64,000 bases of DNA from Harmonia axyridis (Eukaryota; Arthropoda; Insecta; Coleoptera; Coccinellidae), in assembly GCF_914767665.1 (NCBI RefSeq), contig NC_059501.1, positions 9,178,501-9,242,500 on the forward strand. The letters are read 5' to 3'. Position 1 is the stretch's first letter; the number at the start of each line of letters is the position of its first letter. Positions 59,485 through 64,000 of this stretch are shown here, in pieces. The notes under the pieces were generated by a model. It was not told the DNA's origin. It saw only the letters and a program-made list of their open reading frames with translations, and searched no databases. A program made the position numbers and the translations under genes.

Positions 59485-60045
59485 CAGCAGAATGTTCGAG
59501 GGAACAACGTCTGAAAAATACGGCGGGTGGGGTAGGATTGCTCATTTCAAAGTTTCCAAGTATGTCTTGACCACTTTCGCAACAGGAGGTCAAGCATTGT
59601 CATGCTGTAAAATTACTTCATCATGTCTCTCGTTGCATTGCAGCCGCTAGTCTTTCAATGCTTGGCTCAAACGCATACCTGTGGTTTTTTTAACGATCGC
59701 CTGCGATTGTTTCAGTCGGTTTGAACAACTCATAATACACTTCGCCGAGCTGGTCTCATCGAATACTGAGTATGACCTTGGAACCGTGAATATTCGGTTT
59801 GTATGTCGACGTGGAAGCATGGACGGGATACCCCCATGATTTTCTGCGCTTGGGATTATCAAAATGAACCCATTTTTCGTCTCCAGTCACAATATGATGC
59901 AGAAATCCCTTCCGTATTTGCATCGCAAGTAGTACTTTACAAGCAAACCAAAGCCGTTCAACCTCGGCTTCAACTCGTAATCCATACAATGGATTTTATT
60001 GATTTCTGACAGAACGAAGTTATGTTGTAGCACCCTGTTTTCAAT
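59485..60045 (-). pseudogene. DD34D mariner transposase central piece
   Basis: The minus strand reads VERLWFACKVLLAM, RKGFLHHIVTGDEKWVHFDN (first catalytic aspartate kept), SWGYPVHASTSTYKPNIHG, then with frame changes YELFKPTETI, DEVILQHDNA (second aspartate kept), a stop, VAKVVKTYLETL and HPPYFSDVVPSN. In the last block the third catalytic residue, normally the aspartate of APSD, is asparagine. It ends at 59485 against the truncated end of mariner copy 3. cagggtgctacaacataact at about 60013-60033 (in inverse) may be its 5' terminus. Confidence 0.85.
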
Positions 60046-60840
60046 ATCCCGTCACAAAAATTCACCAGCTACACACATCCAATGAAATAAACTTCAACAC
60101 AGCCTCGACCAGAACTCCCCGTTCAATAAAACGCTCAAACTGTCGGAGTATTCCGGGCTCTAATCCCAATCCATACAACATTTCGAAAAACATCAACCGT
60201 GCTCTGTACACATCGAAACTCGTTTGACCTCGGTCGAATATCTCTTGCCATCGGCGGATTTCGTGTTCGAGCTACATCGGAGCGAAAAATCCGGATAATT
60301 TCCCGGTCGGGTCAATTCGGTGCAAACAACTGGCAAAACGAGGGCGGTCCGTCCGGTCCTACTTGAATTATGGGTATTGAATTCAACGGATGATAACGTT
60401 GACATCGGGGACAATCCCGTCGGTAAACATCGTGTTAGAAATCACCGGAACAGGATGAACGCTGTCGATATAATGTGCAGCTTCGGATGAACCGCTTTTT
60501 CAACTGCGTGCAGTTGTCGTTCGGCTCTGTGTAATTTCGTTCCACGATGTCACGATATTACATGTCAACTCATCTAGGTTTCACTGAAAGCCCTCCCCCA
60601 GTAGCTTCGATGCCACTGAGAGATTATCTTTTTGTGACGGCTTTGGCTCATGTTTGGTACAGGGCGATTTATGTGAATATTAAATTTTTGTTATTGATTA
60701 TGACTTTCATATTAGCCATATTTCCTTGTTATATGTTGTCATTTCATTCTTTGAAAGTACACGAATCATGTTTTTAGCCTGACGAATCTATGAGGTTCAA
60801 CAAAAAACGTTAGTACCAAATTCCATGCAGATAGCTCTTC
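60046..60840. other. GC-rich island, no gene recognised
   Basis: 60080-60550 is GC-rich with CpG words and short frames on both strands lacking any domain. 60547-60777 is an open frame of 76 codons with a hydrophobic middle and a methionine start, but nothing identifies it and it sits beside an insertion. Confidence 0.35.
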
Positions 60841-61783
60841 TAAAGGGTGTTTTTTTAGAGATATAGAACTTTAAATTGCAATAAAACAACGATGGATTAT
60901 TCGATTGACATGAATTTAATTTATCCGCAAGATAATCTTGTGGCATTACATTTTAAATATGATTTCTGGCTTATGACCGCCACGGCTAGCTCGGATTTAG
61001 TCCAATCTGGACGTCCAATTTTCGATGACTTTTTCCAACATTTGTGGCCGTATATCGACTATAACACGGCGAATGTTGTGTTCCAAATAGTCAAGGGTTT
61101 GTGGCTTATCCGTATAGACCAATGACTTCACATAGCCCCGCAGAAAGTAGTCTAGCGGTGTTAAATCACAAGATCATGGTGGCCAATTCACAGGTCCAAA
61201 ACGTGAAATTAGGCGGTCACCAAACGTGTCTTTCAATAAATCGATTGTGGCACGAGCTGTGTGACATGTTGAGCCGTCTTGTTGGAACCACAGCTCCTGG
61301 ACATCATGGTTGTTCAATTCAGGAATGAAAAAGTTAGTAATAATGGCTCTATACCGATCACCATTGACTGTAACGTTCTGGCCATCATCGTTTTTGGAGG
61401 AGTACGGAGCAATGATTCCACCAGCCCATAAAGCGCACCAAACAGTCAGTTTTTCTGGATGTTATGGTGTTTCGACATACACTTGAGGATTAGCTTCACT
61501 CCAAATGCGGCAGTTTTGTTTGTTGACGTAGCCATTCAACCAGAAGTGCGCTTCATCGCTAAACAAAATAAAATGGACGTAGTGCGCGATACGTATTCCG
61601 CAGAGAACCATTATCTTCGAAATAAAATTGCACTATTTGCAAGCGTTGTTCAGGCGTGAGTCTATTCATGATGAATTGCCAAACCAAACTGAGAATAAAT
61701 CATTTGACAGCTGTTAAATCGGTCGCCATCTTGAACAGTAATGCTAACTTAAAGTTATATACCTCGAAAAAAAACACCCGTTA
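60841..61783 (-). mobile_element. Internally deleted DD41D mariner, copy 4
   Basis: Bounded by TA, with left end taaagggtgtttttttagag and right end reading inversely taacgggtgttttttttcga. 943 bp with both termini complete and the family junction at about 61560-61600 (minus-strand sense: RALRP codons fused to the FSDEAHF region). The best example of the complete deleted element in this window. Confidence 0.93.
60946..61669 (-). pseudogene. Mariner transposase, internally deleted
   Basis: Starts MNRLTPEQRLQIVQFYFEDN and hits the shared deletion. The catalytic half follows in another frame with EAHFWLNGYVNKQNCRIWSE, VWCALWAGGIIAPYSSKNDD, QQDGSTCHTARATIDLLKDT and, after a small gap, YVKSLVYTDKPQTL to PEIIFKM-like text. 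An Ala-to-Ser change in QQDGATCHT and several indels mark it as inactive. Confidence 0.9.
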
Positions 61784-62330
61784 TTATACAAACGCATTGT
61801 AGCTCCTATGTTGCGAAAATAATTTTCCGAATGTGTACATCCAGTGGCGTCCGATCCCACGTTTGAACCCGAATATGACCCGACAACGATGCACACGCCT
61901 CCCCCTCCAATCGAAAACAAATAACGTAGGAAGATGAGCCCAATCCATCAGGTCCATCCGGTATTATCGGCACCGGATCCGTCCGAGCGTGGCATCGACA
62001 GTGGAACGCGCTCTATTTGTCAACCCCCCGGCGGGGGCTAGTCGATACGCCGTCGCTTATATTTTATCCCCCCGACATTAGTCATCCTAATGCGTTTAAC
62101 CGTCGGATCGTCGGGTTGGCCCATTGGCGGGGGTTATGCATAATGTATTGGGTACTTGGAGCGGACGCCCCGAAAGGAATTGATATAATAATCCGGATCG
62201 GGACCCGGAATTCGGCGACTTGATCAATGGCGCGTTTCTTGGAAATTTTTCATGTCGAAGTTTGGGGGGTTGAGGGGTGAGGAGTGATTCTGTGCGTCGG
62301 TGTTTGTCGTTCGGAATAATTTGGGTTTTA
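61784..62330. other. GC-rich island between two mariners
   Basis: 61840-62300 is GC-rich with C- and G-runs and A/T cores (gcataatgtattg). No domain in its frames. It may be a unique host segment into which both flanking mariners inserted nearby. Confidence 0.35.
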
Positions 62331-63230
62331 TATCGGGTTTTCCAATAGGGACTTGACAACTTTGAATTCAATTTGTAAACGCACTCTTTCACTAATCATC
62401 GAACTGTTACTGCCAGTTCATTCAGTAAACTTAATATTTCTATCATGAAAAAGTACACGAACGAACAACGTCTGCAAATTTTAAAAATCTACTACAGAAA
62501 TTCGGAGTCGGTGACCGCTACTTTAAGAGCGTTAACCCCGATTTTCGGTAGTAATTCTCGCCCTAGTAGACAGGCAGTAACAAGTTTTGTGCAAAAATAT
62601 GAGTCTACATATTCGTTGTGTAATGTTGCCATGTCAGGGAGACAACGGGTTGGCCGAATTGTCGAAAATATTGCTGACGTTGAAACGTCCGTAGAAAATG
62701 ATCCAAATCAGTCAATTCCTCGGCGTTCTCAAGAGTTGGGCATCGCCCAGACCACTTTATGGGAAGGATCTTGGTTTACACCCATACAAGTTCAAGCTGA
62801 GTCAAGAATTGAAGCCGATGGACCATTTACGTTCTCCAATTGGGCTCTAGAAGAGATGCGCCAAGATAATCAATTTAATCGCAAAATCGATTGGCCACCT
62901 CGTTCGTGCGATTTAACGCCTTTAGACTTCTTCCTTTGGGGCCACGTCAAGTCATTGGTCTATGCCAACTAGCCGACGACGTTGGAAGAGCTCAGAGCCA
63001 ACATTGAACGCGAAATAGCAGCCCTTTCGGCTGAAATGTGTGGCCGAGTCATCGAAAATTGGATTCGACCGCTGCAAACCTGCCCGCGGTGGTCATATGA
63101 ACGAAGTCGAGTCCCATTCATAATTGTTTTGATTGTACTTCAACCCGATAATAAATTTTTTGGAATATAGCAAATGGTTTCCATTTTATTTTGAAAAAAA
63201 GTTGTCAAGTTCTTATTGGAAAACCCGATA
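62331..63230 (+). mobile_element. Internally deleted DD41D-type mariner, family B copy 2
   Basis: Terminal inverted repeats of about 30 bp (tcgggttttccaatagggac at left; its inverse, with a few mismatches, at right) lie between TA dinucleotides. 900 bp long. It has a different internal deletion from the copy at 5155: here the N-terminal half and the C-terminal end are kept and the centre is lost. Confidence 0.93.
62445..63123 (+). pseudogene. Mariner transposase lacking the catalytic centre
   Basis: An open frame of 175 codons starts MKKYTNEQRLQILKIYYRNS (first helix-turn-helix), continues through RRSQELGIAQTTLW (second helix-turn-helix), then a garbled stretch EGSWFTPIQVQAESRIEADG and SNWALEEMRQDNQF. 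From there it jumps to NRKIDWPPRSCDLTPLDFFL and WGHVKSLVYAN, stop. The garbled stretch lies between losses of 11 and 10 bp relative to the 5155 copy; together they restore the frame. The C-terminal text (ARGGHMNEVE) follows downstream out of frame. The first two catalytic aspartates are gone; the third region (PLD) remains. Confidence 0.9.
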
Positions 63231-63464
63231 TCATTGACTTTCGATTCGAGGTGAACTTTTTTCGATAATAAAGTTTCGGTGTCGGTTGACAAAGAAAAAT
63301 TTTCAATAAACTCGAAATTCCAACATTTTACATAAAGAATTTGATATTCGAAAAAAATCCCTTCGTATACGTCGTCCACAACGTTTTTTGAAAACCATAA
63401 AGAGTGATTACATAAAATTCAGTTCAAAAATCGGTTGCTTTATCTCACGATCCATGAATTATTA

Positions 63465-63700
63465 AAGCTGAAGATCAGAAAATTGGCAACACATAATGGG
63501 CCAAAAATTTTCGAACCACTGGCAGCGATAATGGGCAAAAGATCAATAGGAGAAATGAGAAACTCATGATTGAAGAACTTGAGAGGATGGTACAATTGCA
63601 ACAACTGCCAATTGTTTAGATCTGCAGTATCGAGAATAGGCATATTTGATGAAAGCCAAACTTCGGAACGAAGACGGCACTTGAAGAAAAAGAAGGCAGC
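63465..63700 (+). pseudogene. LINE 3' end fragment (family X)
   Basis: The plus strand reads IMGKRSIGEMRNS, LKNLRGWYNCNNCQLFRSAV and SRIGI, which correspond to the SIGRRRxSWLxNLRxW...LFRxAVxK end of the LINE at 10371, followed by a GAAGAAAAAGAAGG tail. About 230 bp remain. Confidence 0.65.
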
Positions 63701-63798
63701 GATACGTAAATAGAGGCGTTGTTCACTGATCAAAAGGTGGAAGAGTTTTTTAGATGAAATAGAAAATTACCCGAGGAAAGGACGTCACCTTCTATAAC

Positions 63799-64000
63799 TT
63801 ATTTTCTCTAATTCTGTGGTTATTCCGTTCATTCTTCCACATCTTGTAGAACAAAATCGAGCGAGAATATATCAGAAACGCACAGTTTTCATGGTTATAT
63901 TTTATTATTCTATGTTGGTACTCCGAACTTTCCGCCACGGCTTTATCTGTCAATTCATCAATTTGCCTTGAAGAAATCAGTTCTGCCAACCAACATTTTT
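63799..64000. mobile_element. MITE, second copy, cut by window end
   Basis: Identical to 32463-32664 except for three substitutions in about 200 bp. It starts with the same 16-bp terminal repeat; its other end lies beyond the window. The near identity shows recent activity of this family. Confidence 0.85.

Noticed and set aside
1..64000. tRNA, rRNA or other structural RNA genes
   Set aside because: No cloverleaf with A and B boxes or conserved rRNA blocks was noticed; a covariance-model search would be needed to exclude them.

Overview
The window looks like repeat-rich, AT-rich chromosomal DNA from an insect. A beetle is possible, but that is an impression, not a demonstrated assignment. The evidence is the abundance of mariner-type DNA transposons with TA target sites, several families of 5'-truncated non-LTR retrotransposons with their usual microsatellite tails, many MITE/foldback elements, and no long open frames. 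There are no operons, ribosome binding sites, phage genes or CRISPR arrays. I find no complete host gene. The only plausible host coding piece is one GC-rich open segment ending in a good splice donor (23125-23506), whose product I do not recognise.

Layout. 1-9000: a GC-rich patch, an internally deleted mariner (1680-2608), a 76-bp tandem duplication, and a second type of deleted mariner (5155-5812). 10-17.3 kb: a cluster of LINE 3' ends, including an RNase H-bearing tail split by a foldback insertion and two LINEs lying tail to tail. 17.2-18.5 kb: a diverged non-coding duplication. 19-21.8 kb: a mariner remnant and a rearranged LINE fragment bounded by perfect 23-bp inverted repeats. 22-28.5 kb: mostly unique sequence with the candidate exon. 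28.5-33.1 kb: a foldback, a third mariner type, another LINE tail and two MITEs. 33-45 kb: mainly unique sequence with GC-rich islands, one of which is duplicated (41243-41421 and 42899-43050), plus short direct duplications. 45.4-49.2 kb: three palindromic elements. 50.1-63.2 kb: a mariner-dense zone with a decayed near-full-length element, three copies of the deleted family, a 1.4-kb near-perfect palindrome inside one of them, a DD34D remnant and another deleted element. The window ends inside a second copy of a MITE first seen at 32.5 kb.

The most interesting pattern is in the mobile DNA. Four mariner copies (1680, 52401, 57171, 60841) share one internal deletion junction that removes the middle of the transposase and shifts its frame. 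They therefore descend from one non-autonomous founder that must have been mobilised in trans. The aspartate spacing that survives (41 residues between the second and third catalytic positions) suggests the DD41D, rosa-like group. A decayed but undeleted relative with matching termini sits at 50140-51205. One deleted copy carries in its own terminal repeat a palindrome with two 602-bp arms, flanked by a duplicated TA. With the foldbacks at 13.4, 21.3, 28.6, 45.4, 47.4 and 48.7 kb, the window is unusually rich in DNA that would give long hairpin RNA if transcribed.

The GC-rich islands carry no repeats or frames I recognise and resemble conserved non-coding regulatory DNA of insect developmental loci. 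That reading is inference. All identifications come from reading the sequence; no database search was run.
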